DNA of 64,000 bases. It comes from Dyadobacter sp. NIV53. GTDB lineage: Bacteria; Bacteroidota; Bacteroidia; Cytophagales; Spirosomataceae. Shown here piece by piece: positions 38,115 through 48,659 of the stretch. The DNA lies in contig NZ_CP081299.1 of the NCBI RefSeq assembly GCF_019711195.1, positions 2,976,001 to 3,040,000 of the forward strand, in the 5' to 3' direction. Both the position numbers and the translations under genes were made by a program. Positions within the stretch are counted from its first letter, which is position 1, and every line of letters starts with the position of its first letter. The notes below the pieces were generated by a model. The model was not told the origin of the DNA. It worked only from the letters and a program-made list of their open reading frames with translations, and searched no databases.

Positions 38115-38265
38115 ATGAAAACATTGAATTCGCACTTTACACCGATAAAAAAAATCTTATAAGAAACCTGTTTTGAATAAACTGGGAAAAGTTAGCAAGC
38201 TTACAAAGGGCACCAAAGGTGGTAGTGAACTTGATGCTGGTGGAGCTATGACTTACCAATCATAA
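38115..38265 (+). CDS. Lasso-peptide precursor (A gene), frameshifted as read
   Basis: Too short for ordinary gene calls. From ATG 38115, MKTLNSHFTPIKK is read until an A8 run (38147-38154); as written a stop follows (IL-stop). With A7 the frame continues as SYKKPVLNKLGKVSKLTK and then the core GTKGGSELDAGGAMTYQS to TAA at 38263-38265 (49 aa). The leader matches the lasso signature YxxPxLxxxGxxxxxTxG exactly: Y15, P18, L20, G24, T30, G32. Thr30 is the conserved -2 residue. The core starts with Gly1 and offers Asp9 (nine-residue ring) or Glu7 as macrolactam partner, leaving a nine-residue tail. The C-type synthetase gene follows 86 bp downstream. The frameshift may be a read error or a true inactivation. 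Confidence 0.78.
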
Positions 38266-38350
38266 TTATTTACCTTTACAAGCAATGTGTGATTCTAATA
38301 GAGTTGCTAAATTGTTTGATAGTCATCTTCTTTTTTAATATGGTTATATT

Positions 38351-40288
38351 TTGATTCTTAAAGGCACTATCGATTTCAGATCATATTCCATTGAAATTGC
38401 TAGTACTTATTTTGAATCAGAGTGCTCTATTTCATGGGGAAATAGCTTAATCAATGTAAATGGCTGTAAGTGTTCTTTAAAACAGGATCATTTAGATGAT
38501 TCAATTCAAGTTAAAGAACCCAATAATATTTTAACTATTTTAAAACTCTCTCCTGCATTAATTTGTGAAGAGAGTTTTTTCACATATAGTGATGTTAGTA
38601 ATTTAATTCCAATTTCAACTTCCGGTTTGAATATCTGGTATTGCGCCGAGTCAAACATTATATGTATTCTTAGAAATGAATTTGGAATAATTCCTTTATT
38701 TTATATTCATATCCCCAATTCCTTTTTTGCATTCTCAACAGACCTTCCTACTTTATTAGGAATGAAAAAGGTTCGGAATGTAATTGAAATAGATTCACAA
38801 AGAATTATTGATTACTTAACTTTTAGAAGTGATTCTAATATAGATTATGATTCGTCTACTTTTTATCACCAAATTAAATCTTCTCTACCAGGGCATATTC
38901 TTTATGTAAAATCGGAAAATGTAAAATCAAAACCGGTTATAAAGTTCAACCCTTATAAGTACGAAAACCTTAAAACTAAGGAGGATTTCGGAGATGCTAT
39001 ACAAAATGCGCTTAAAAAATCGGTATACCTGGCAACTGTAAATGGTTCTGTAGTATCACATCTTAGTGGAGGATTGGACTCTTCGTCACTAAGTGCAATT
39101 ACAAAGCTGTTATTCCCAAATCGCCAGTTACAAACCCTTTATGCAGAGACTCGCACTAAATTTGCAGATGAAGATTACTATGCCAGATCTGTTGCAGAAA
39201 AAATAGATTCTGTTCACTACAGTGTTGAACCTCAAAAAAATGACTTTGAACTACTCAAGTTATACATTTCTATATATGGACATCCAGAATGCATGGTGCT
39301 AAGCCCTTCTTTACAAGGCAGTATGCTAAAATTTGCACAAACCTTGGGCAGTAAAACGATGCTTAATGGTCATGACGGTGATTCAATTGTTGGAACGGGA
39401 TTAGAATATCTATCTGAATTATTCAAGAAAAGAGAATGGAATAAAATAGAATCGATATTATCAAATAAAATTAATGACCCTTCCTATACCTCCGTTAATA
39501 AAAATTGGAATTATTTGTCCCCAATTAACAAATACGGCTTTTTAAAGAATGATTTTTTTCTTAGAAAGCTCATTGAAATATTACGATATAAAAAATATAA
39601 GAAATTTGCTTCGGTGTATTTTGAAGTATACAATAAATTTGGCATTTCTCCTTTCTTATTATTGAAAAGAGGAATTGTTTCCTTATATAATAATATTGCT
39701 GGTAATAAGGTTCCTAATTCATTGTTAAGAAATGGAATTGAGAGAAAAAGCTCGGCTTTCTCAAACAGTCTTTCAGAAGCACTTCGGGGAGAGTTATCTG
39801 AACAATTTCAAGACGACTTTAAATCTGTCTTTAATAGGCAATCAATTGTATTTAATGAAGAGTTATTTGCACTGGGGAATTATTATTCAATTCATGTTGC
39901 TCTACCTTATTATGATAAGAACTTATTCGAACTTTGCTTAGCAACACCAACTGAGATAAAATTTGATAATGGAATCGGAAGAGGTCATTTGCGACAAGCT
40001 ATGAAAGATATTTTGCCAGAGGTAGTAAGAACCCGTCAAGACAAAGCTGCATTCGGTTTATATGGAAGAGATGCTGTTTTACGCATGTTACAACAGGGAA
40101 GTGATTATATGGAAAACACCATTGAAGTATGGAATTATGTAGATAAAAAGAAGTACAAACATGCCATTAACATAATGCTAAAAAAAGATCAGCCATCATA
40201 TATATATAGTCGTTGTCAATTTTTGATAATGCGTACAATTTCACTTTCTTTATGGCTGGATTGGTTTAATGAGCGTAAATCTTCTTAG
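38351..40288 (+). CDS. Lasso-peptide macrolactam synthetase (asparagine-synthetase-like C protein)
   Basis: 645 aa from TTG 38351; an ATG at 38340 would be in frame if the T4 run at 38349-38352 had one more T. The N-terminal about 210 aa is a glutaminase-like domain without the catalytic Cys at residue 2. The C-terminal part is an ATP-pyrophosphatase synthetase with SGGLDSS at 239-245, NGHDGDSIVG near 339-348 and RTRQDKAAFG near 555-565. In lasso biosynthesis this enzyme adenylates the Asp/Glu side chain and closes the ring. Codon use is AT-rich compared with flanking core genes. Ordinary AsnB is less likely because of the missing Cys and the adjacent precursor. Confidence 0.82.
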   Translation: MILKGTIDFRSYSIEIASTYFESECSISWGNSLINVNGCKCSLKQDHLDDSIQVKEPNNILTILKLSPALICEESFFTYSDVSNLIPISTSGLNIWYCAESNIICILRNEFGIIPLFYIHIPNSFFAFSTDLPTLLGMKKVRNVIEIDSQRIIDYLTFRSDSNIDYDSSTFYHQIKSSLPGHILYVKSENVKSKPVIKFNPYKYENLKTKEDFGDAIQNALKKSVYLATVNGSVVSHLSGGLDSSSLSAITKLLFPNRQLQTLYAETRTKFADEDYYARSVAEKIDSVHYSVEPQKNDFELLKLYISIYGHPECMVLSPSLQGSMLKFAQTLGSKTMLNGHDGDSIVGTGLEYLSELFKKREWNKIESILSNKINDPSYTSVNKNWNYLSPINKYGFLKNDFFLRKLIEILRYKKYKKFASVYFEVYNKFGISPFLLLKRGIVSLYNNIAGNKVPNSLLRNGIERKSSAFSNSLSEALRGELSEQFQDDFKSVFNRQSIVFNEELFALGNYYSIHVALPYYDKNLFELCLATPTEIKFDNGIGRGHLRQAMKDILPEVVRTRQDKAAFGLYGRDAVLRMLQQGSDYMENTIEVWNYVDKKKYKHAINIMLKKDQPSYIYSRCQFLIMRTISLSLWLDWFNERKSS

Positions 40289-40587
40289 ATTTTATTATTT
40301 CCTGCAAATTTGGGTTACAATGCAACTGAACTATATTTTTAGGCATAGTTATTCTGGTAATGAATAAACCCTTATAATTGCATCATACCTTGATTTAAAT
40401 TGTTAACAATCACTAATTCTTTACCTTTAATTTACAATCAATTTCAAATTGTAAATAAATATATTGCATATTGTAGATACATCCCGTAATTTTCACTGTA
40501 TGATAGTTATTCTGCAATAATATAATAATTCAAAATTTAATTCTATTCTCAACTTTATCTATTTTTCATTATTAAACTTTAAGAATT

Positions 40588-41176
40588 ATGCTTAAGAAAT
40601 ATCTAATCCTTGTTTTCGTTAGTCTTGCAATTTTTTCCATTGGTTGTGACGGGCCGAAAGGAGATGTTGGACCTGTAGGGCCAAAAGGTGATACTGGTGA
40701 GACAGGAGCTACCGGCCCAGCAGGAGCCGACGCGGAAAATCCTGATCAAACTGCATTCTTTTATACGAATGGCACGAAAGTAACAGATTCTTTGGGTAAT
40801 CTTGAAATCAAATATGCTAATTTTTTCCAAGGTTCAACGGCCGAAGGTATTAAGTCTGCCAGATGGCGGAGCATTTCTAATATATATTAAAACCGGTGGG
40901 TCTTGGTATGCTATACCTGGTTTAGTATCATTTCCTGATTCAAGTTTTACTCAATATAGTTTTCACTATTCAATTGTGAATAATTTAGATTTAAAGTTTA
41001 ACATTGTTAAGGTTTCTTCGTCCGAAGGGTCATCTAATATCAAAACCTTTGATGATGTTAGAATTGTAATGATTCCTGGACGTGTTCGATTAAGTGCTGG
41101 TACCAATTGGAATAAGTATGAAGAAACAATTCAGGCTCTTGGGTTATCTGAGAAAGATGTAAAAATCTTTAAATAG
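40588..41176 (+). CDS. Collagen-like lipoprotein, frameshifted as read
   Basis: Lipoprotein signal with lipobox SIGC (Cys 20), then a Gly-X-Y stretch of about nine triplets (GPKGDVGPVGPKGDTGETGA) and a beta-rich tail. The first frame stops at 40888; a second frame, open through 41174, carries the rest (LPDGGAFLIYIKTGG ... GLSEKDVKIFK). The switch lies near 40845-40852 and corresponds to one extra base. The reconstructed protein is about 195 aa. It is a surface protein of unknown role in the AT-rich region. The 300-bp gap before it (40289-40587) is AT-rich with no gene visible. Confidence 0.65.
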
Positions 41177-41250
41177 AAAATAGACCTCAGAAATTTATGT
41201 TACTTGCTTTTACTTATTATTGGTATCTAAGGTAGGAACTTATATGATTT

Positions 41251-41300
41251 GCGTCACAGAAAAACCTTACTATGTTTCATAGTAGGGTTTTCTGTGACGC
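41251..41300. terminator. Long bidirectional hairpin between converging genes
   Basis: Left arm GCGTCACAGAAAAACC..TACTATG and right arm CATAGTAGGGTTTTCTGTGA..CGC pair over about 22 bp around a TTT loop. It separates the collagen-like lipoprotein (+) from the C25 peptidase (-), so it probably ends both transcripts. Confidence 0.65.
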
Positions 41301-41327
41301 ATCTCAATCTATAATGACACTTATAGA

Positions 41328-44300
41328 TTAATTTACTACTATGACCTTGCCCGTAACTTCGTATAGTTTATTACTTTTATCGTTAAGATGTATCTTATAA
41401 ATATATACACCAGATTTAACTTGAGGTATCCAATACCATGTACGACCAAACAATTGACTTGGCTCAATGCTTCTATTTTCTAGTAACAAGCCATTAGGAT
41501 CATATATTGCCCACTGAACCGAAGTAAATGAACTAAGTTCTACATCCTTAATCTCAAATTTTACGTAATCTGACGATGGATTGGGACTACAAACGACCTG
41601 AACTGCTTTATTTACAACATCATTTGCAACTATAAATCTAATACTGTAGGAATTTGATTCAGAATTACCTGACATATCATGGGTACTAACCAGCATTTCG
41701 TAAATACCCCCTTGAATATCTTCAGGATGATAAACCACTTCGATAGAGTGGTCTGATATTGCTCTAATTTTTATTAAATCATTGTTATTTAAGATAAGGC
41801 GCTTGTAATCGCAGCTTTCATCACCACAAGGTTTAATATAGATACTAATGAGAGATGTATCAAGTTGTATAAGACGATCGTCCTGTAAAGTAAAAGTAAT
41901 AATTGGATTGGGAAAAATGATTTCTTCATTGGCAATAAAACGCCCGTTAAACATCACATTTAGCAAAGGCGGAACAATATCCTTAACATTTTGCGCAGGG
42001 TAAATTATTTCTGCCGATGCAATATCCCAGTCTATAATTAATTCCGAAACATTATTATTTGTATTTAATTCAGTGAGCTTTGCATCCGGATCAATTTTTA
42101 CATTTATTCGTTGTAAATTTTGTCCAATACCATCATATTTTACAAATATGGTATCTTCATATGCAATGGCATTGACAAGTTCATTAACTACTTGACTGGT
42201 TCCATTCTTATAATAATATTTAATTTCTACCGGAATTTCCTGTTGTTTGATATATCTTCCCCAATTAGAAATTTTAATTGCGATTTTTAATGTTTTTGAA
42301 TTTCCTATTGAGGTGTTTGCTGATTCAGAATATAACGAAATACTCTGATCTGGATCTAAAGAATAATCAGGATAAGGAACGCGGATAAGGTGTAGTGCCG
42401 GATCTCCTTGCAATAAAGATTGATGTACGTTAGCAATATCATAAGAATTATTGTTTCCCATCAAAATATTTTTAGCAATTCTTTGCTGTATTTTACCGAT
42501 TGGTAATTTTTCAGCAGTTGAATCAGCAAATAATACCGAGTAAAGTTCATCTAAGTAATGCACAGTTGGGGCTAAATAACTATCAAATGAGTTTGCAATA
42601 ACAGCGATAGCACCCTTTTGTTTTGAAAGCATCCAGTCTAACGAAAGTGGCATCTTGTCAGATGCATTAATATTAGAATTTAATCTGGCATTAAAAATAT
42701 TACCAACACCACATCCGTTAAAATACATGAGTGGGTATTTTGATGGATTCTCATATCCACGATTAACCGCTGAAACATATCCAAAGTCGAAATCCGTCAA
42801 GGTTTGTGCACCATGCCCTATATACGAAATCATCCCTACACCTTCATTTACCTCTGGCGCTATATTAACAGACTCAACTTCAATAAGACTTTGTTTCACA
42901 AAGGCCTTAACTGTTCCACCAACTGTCCCTTTTGTAATTAAAGGACTTAGTGTAGAAAGAGAATTTTTGAAAGTATTTATTTCATCAACGGTTTTGCCTC
43001 CATTTAGATGCAAAACTCTCTTTTCCATTCAAAACTTCCACTAACGTTTCCTTCATATTCCTTAACTTTTTCTAAATAATTATCTGCCTGTACTTCTGTT
43101 ACGGCACTTATTCTTCCAACCGGCATTGCAGGTACATTAACCGGAAAACCGGCCAATCCATCAACCAGTAATAAATCAGAGCCTGGATAACCAACAGATG
43201 GAACATCTTCTGATAATTCTGGTAGCATTCTTTCAACGAAAGTGATAGATTTTCCAAATAACAGTAAGTATTTATCTTTATTACTATCAGACATTGTATA
43301 GTCTATAAAGCGCCGTATTGCAACTGGACTTACCTCACCATAATTGAATTGATCATAAATATCCTTGATCTTTATAACGATAGGGGAATAACTTCCACCT
43401 TCGGCTGAAGATCGGTAGTCGGCATATCTGTTCGCAGCATCTTTTAGTGTCTCATTAGTAATAATTACATAATTAAAGTCAGCTGGATTTATTTTGTAAA
43501 ATGTTGTCTTTAATATTTGTGAACTTTCAACAATATTGATTTTTTTAGAAGAAAAAATTATAGTTTGTTTACCAGTTTGTCTAGGCATTGTAAAATCTGA
43601 TAATGAGCCGTCTAATATTGTAGGATTATTGGCGTCTGTTATATCATATGATTTATATGTATTCTGATAATCAGATATCTGAATTCTACTTGATGATCCA
43701 TTAATTGGAGGCAAATTAAATATTTTAGATTCTAAACTATTTAAAATCAACGCTTGTGGATAGGTTACTAAGTAAAAACCTACGGAAAATCTTTCTTCCG
43801 GTAATGTACTTGTTGATTTTAAAGCAAACGTAAGTGCGCCGTTTGCACCTATATCCGTAGACTCTATTTTAAATTCAAAAATCTGAGCTATAAAATCAAC
43901 TATATTGACTGATCCTGCTTTTCTTAAATTTAATGAATCTTTTCCCACGTAAACTTCAATAGCACGAGAATTATTACTTCTTCCATGCAATAACAGCTTA
44001 ATACTTGGCTGAGTAGTTTGATTTTTTTGAAGACTATCAAGTTTTATTGTAAACGGTATTATTTTGTTTCCAAGTAAACGGACACCAGTTCTGCTAGCTC
44101 CGTGTTCAAAAAAACTATTAATGAATTCAGGCTTTATGTATATGGCAGTACTGTGAGAGTATTCCTGAGTATTAGATTGCAAGTACTTTTGTATATGTAC
44201 TTTAGTTGGTTCCAAATTAGAATTCTTATCTGTTAATACTCTTACCGCTCGTTTACCAGCTAAATTACCAATAGTTAAAAAATAAGCAGTTCTATTAGAG

Positions 44301-44653
44301 TAAATACTGGAATAAGGATTGAGTCTAGAACTCATTGGTCTATATAATAGCGAATCTGTGGCTCCATCGTTTGGAACTGCATAAAACAGGATTTCATTAT
44401 TATCTGTACTTAGAATGGAAACTTCTTTTCCAAGATGGAACAACTGAATTTTTTCAGGTTGATTAACCGGAAAATCATAAGGTAAAGAGGAAAATGAAAT
44501 CTTCTGAAGGCCACTTGTTGTTATTCCAATTTTAACATAAGGTTTGGAAAAATCAATCCAGCTATTAGAGTATGGATATCCCCACTGAGCAATTAATGTT
44601 GTTGGAAATAGAGAAAGCAGTAAAAAAAAACTAGCAAATAAGTGCTTTACCAT
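41328..44653 (-). CDS. T9SS-secreted C25 (gingipain/PorU-like) cysteine peptidase 1, frameshifted as read
   Basis: Two frames (44653-43004 and 43028-41328) join when one T is added to the T4 run at 43021-43024, restoring SFEWKKRVLHLNGGKT; the product is about 1,108 aa. Signal peptide, an N-terminal beta-rich PorU-like region, then the C25 catalytic domain with the His in SYIGHGAQT and the Cys in YFNGCGVGN, Ig-like segments and a C-terminal type A sorting domain (VVCSPNPSSD ... SGVYIYKIHL). Predicted surface or secreted protease. It is followed upstream by a shorter, decayed paralogue (44721-47785), a tandem duplication. Confidence 0.82.
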
Positions 44654-44720
44654 ATTAATATAAAATAGAATCCATGACTATTACTATTATATAGCAAATA
44701 ATCATGGATATAAATTAAAA

Positions 44721-47700
44721 CTATTGTTTAACTACCTTTTTGTAATATACCTTACCATCAGTAGAAGTAATGTTTAAGATATATTCCCCAGCAGGATAAT
44801 GAGTTAGATCTAGTATATCCGCCTTACTTTCGGGAATTAAAATCCTACCTTGGATACTGCTTAAATTCCAAGATTTTAGTTCCAGGGACTTATCCAATTG
44901 TATTTTAAATTGAGAAACACTTGGATTTGGAGCTACAACAACTAGATTGATATTTGGATTATTTACAGCAACGATTCTAGAATATGTCTTCTTCCCTTCG
45001 GTTGCATTTCCGTTATTATTCTCTTGATTATCCACTTGAAGCAATCTATAATAACTTATTCCTGAAAGTGGTTTTGAATCATAATAAACATAATTACTTT
45101 TCAAATCAGTATCTCCTTTTGCGTCTACATATCCAATTTCTTGAAAGTTTTTGGCATCATTACTACGCTCAATCACAAAATGATTATTACTTCTCTCCCA
45201 AGCCGTTGACCATTCTACCTTCACTTCATTGGTATTTATTAACTGAGCCTCGAAAGAGATCAAATCAACAGGTAGTGGATTAGATTGCTGCAGAAGAACT
45301 ATGGCAGGATCTCCAAGCAGTAAAGTCTGATGAACATTAGCTTGTGCAAAATTGTAATTAAATGTAACGACATCCGGACTAATTGCTGCGGTTCTCCCAT
45401 TTGCACCAGGTATTGCATTAATTGTTAATGCTGCAACATCTTTCATGATGCTACCCATTGGTTTTCTGTTAATGTCTGAAACAAACAATTTAGAATACCA
45501 CTTTTGCATATATGGAGTTAAAACCGACTCATATCCTTCCCAAGAATTTCCAACTATAGTTACTGCTCCCTTAGATGGAGTTAACAACCAATCAACAGTA
45601 AAAGGACGTTTGTTAGATCTATTGCTTAACGTGTAATCAACAAGTTCATTCAACCCCCGAAAGACATTATTCACATCACATCCATATATGAACATTCCAA
45701 CATATTTCTTTGATGCCATATAATTCCTTCCTGGATCTATAGAATATCCATAGAAGTAATCTGTCACTCTTGGATTTCCATGTCCATAATAAGTAAGAAT
45801 ACCAGCTCCGTTATTAACTTTAGTAGCAATTTCACTATTCGCCCAGGTTTGGCAGTCTTGAAACCCATAGTTTGGATCTCCAACTGGTGGAGTAGCTGGA
45901 CACGGTACTGCAATATCTTTAACATATGGAGCAACCGTCCCTCCATATGTGCCTGGCAGTACGTAATTAGTAGCAGCCGAAGCCAATGCATTTCTGAAAG
46001 AGGTTATTTCGGTGGTTGTTTTTCCTCCACTAACATGAACAACATTCTTACGCCAATCAGTACCAACTGTGCTTGAAAAATCTTCATATTCTTTTACTTT
46101 TTGAAGATAGTCAGCTACTTTTTGTGGCCCCCCCAGCACCAACTCCAACTGGTAGGCGACCGACTGGTATGGAAGGTATATCAGGATGCGAACCTGCACC
46201 AAGTCCAGAAACTAAAGAAGGTCCGAACCTGGATAGCCGACACTTGGAACCTCATCTTTTAAGTCTCTATTATTCTTAGCCAATTCATAATAGGTTGTAG
46301 AATTTCCAATTAAAAAAAGAAATTTATTTACATTTCCATCGGATATTGAATAATCTATAAAGCGGCGAATAGCAACCGCACTTGGTTCTCCAAAATTAAA
46401 TTGGTTATAGATATCCTTCATTTTTAGCACAATTGGTCTATAATATGAAGCATCAACTGGATTGATGGATGTTGCTCTGTAATCTGCATATAACTGTGAT
46501 TGTGCTTCCAGAGCATCAACCGTAAGAATAATGTAGTTATAATCGGTATTTGCAGGATCCAGAGATAATGGGGAGAAAGACGTAATTTGAGTAGCTGTAA
46601 CAATTGTTACGATTGTTGTTGCAAATAAGTCAAACTTTTCTGTTGTAACTCTTGGAATAACAAAATTTTGCTGGTGTAACGGTAACTACTTCCTTTGGAT
46701 TATCAATATTGGTTATATTGTATAATTTTACCGTTCCAATTGCCGGGAAATTGGTTAAATTAATACGTGATGATTCTAAACTTGAAGCTGGTAAGGTAAA
46801 TAAAAAGGATTTTTTTCCTTGCATGCTAATGCTTTGAGGATAAACAATAGAAATGTAAGAAACTGAAAAAGATCATTGTCACCACCAGTAAGGGATTGAA
46901 AACTCAACACTCCTTTCCAGTTGCATCAATGTCAAGGGAAGTATCAAGATCAAATTCATATTCAGCAGCATTAAACGGACCAACCGACAGTGTTGTAATT
47001 AATCTAAGTGCGGTATTGGTTTTACCCATTTTTACAGTTATATTTTTAGCTTGATTACTTCTACTATGAATCAGAAATTTAAGTTTTGGTTTTATTGACG
47101 AAACAGCACTGTTATATCCGGTCAACTGAATTGTTTTTTCTGATACTGTACTACCGAAAACCCGTGCAACATCCGTTAGAGTTTTACTATATTCATAAAA
47201 ACTATTCATATAGTTCGGATATATGAAATAAGAGTTACTGTAAGAAAACTCTGTCTTAAAAAGGGTTGTATCATGTCTCATGTGAAATGATTCAGGAACT
47301 ATTGGAGGATTTGCTATGGCATCTGAATTTATGGAAACAGATCTTAGCCCTTTTGAATTTCCTACAACTAGAAAATAAACCCCATCATCAGAGAATAAAC
47401 TAACATATGTATTCATTCTGGATGTTATACCTGGCAAATTAGCATGCGGACGATACAACAACTCGTCATATTTGCCATCATTAGTTTCACCATAAAATAC
47501 AATTTTTGTCGCATCAGCCTGAAGTAATGCAACTTGTTTTCCTCGATGCCATAGTTGTAAGTATTCCGGATCAAAGGATTTAACAAAATCAGCTGGCAAA
47601 TCTGCAATATTAACCTGATGAATTCCCTTTACTTTGACTGGAATTCGAGCATACTTTTGTCCTTGAACCAACCACTCATTTCCATATTCTCCACTCCAAG

Positions 47701-47785
47701 GTGTCTGCGCTTGTAAATTGCCTATTATCAATCCACAACTACTTATTATCAATAAAACTAAGCGAGTAAAATTCTTTTTTAACAT
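44721..47785 (-). pseudogene. T9SS-secreted C25 peptidase 2, broken by at least five frameshifts
   Basis: Paralogue of the preceding gene. Signal peptide and PorU-like N-region 47785-46904; catalytic His in TYYGHGNPR and Cys in IYGCDVNNVF within 46202-44721; C-terminal sorting domain (VVAPNPSVSQFKIQL ... AGEYILNITS). The frame breaks, in gene order, near 46912 (missing base), 46866-46870 (missing T on coding strand), about 46666 (extra A), about 46214 (missing T) and 46128-46134 (one extra G in a G7 run). Fixing all five restores continuous similarity to peptidase 1 through VPSVGYPGSDLL, GLGAG and KVADYLQKVKEYE. Five hits in 0.8 kb suggest a real pseudogene, though read error contributes elsewhere in this window. 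Confidence 0.78.
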
Positions 47786-48659
47786 AAAAGTGAATATATA
47801 TAATGTGTAGTTACAAGTTTTTCAAGGCTTTAAATTTACCATAAATTTTGTACCGGAACAAATTAAATTATATGTACGTAGTAGGTAGAAATATGTCATT
47901 AAATTTTTGATTTTATTTTTTCAAAAGTGGAATTGTCTATATTAATTCAAACATTACTTCTTAATTAATACTTTCTTCATTTCCCCTATGCATTGAGTTG
48001 AATGTCTTGTAGCAGCTCCCCCTCCCAAACACAAATTGCACGAATATACTGATCCATACCTCATCTCCTTATTTGTACCAATCAAAATCCAGAAGTCACT
48101 AGTCAAGTAATGTTAATTCTTCTGCTAACCGCAGACTTTGATTCTAAACTCCCCAACCTGTGGCATTTCATGGGTTCTGTACTGGTTTCAATACTTACTT
48201 TGACTTAATTCACCCGTATCTTGAATTTTGAACCTAAAGCCATATACGAAAGCTGCTCCGTTAGGGACTTATATGACGGGCCGTAAGATTTTGCTAACAA
48301 GCTGGCTGAAAAGCTTCAAGCTCCCGTAATGATTTTCAATTCGGACTTGCCTGCTATGCGTATTCGTTAAAAATTGAGTTATTAAAGTATCAAAATAGGA
48401 TTACATCATAAAGATTGATAGCAAAAGTCTTCGGGTAACAAACTAGATTTTAAAGTGTTTTCCTCTTTGAAAGAACCCGATTTCCCGTCACCCCATTATT
48501 GTAACAAAAAAGGTTTTTATTGGTTATTAGAAAGAACTTTAAGCGATAATATTATAATTATATTAATTTGGAAACAAATAGCATAAACACCATTGTTGTT
48601 GACTTATATTTGGATTTTTCCGGGTTGACAGATTGGTTTAAAATAAACTTTCATTCCAA
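47786..48659. other. 875-bp gene-poor AT-rich stretch with a possible coding remnant
   Basis: No intact gene is seen. Around 48230-48370 on the plus strand a frame reads EPKAIYESCSVRDLYDGP, a stop, then DFANKLAEKLQAPVMIFNSD to a final stop, which looks like degraded coding sequence of no family I can name. The 3' part holds a likely promoter element for mqo (TATATTTG at 48605-48612). Confidence 0.4.

Noticed and set aside
38351..40288. Ordinary asparagine synthetase AsnB
   Set aside because: The catalytic Cys after the start Met is absent, and a lasso precursor with the full leader signature lies immediately upstream.
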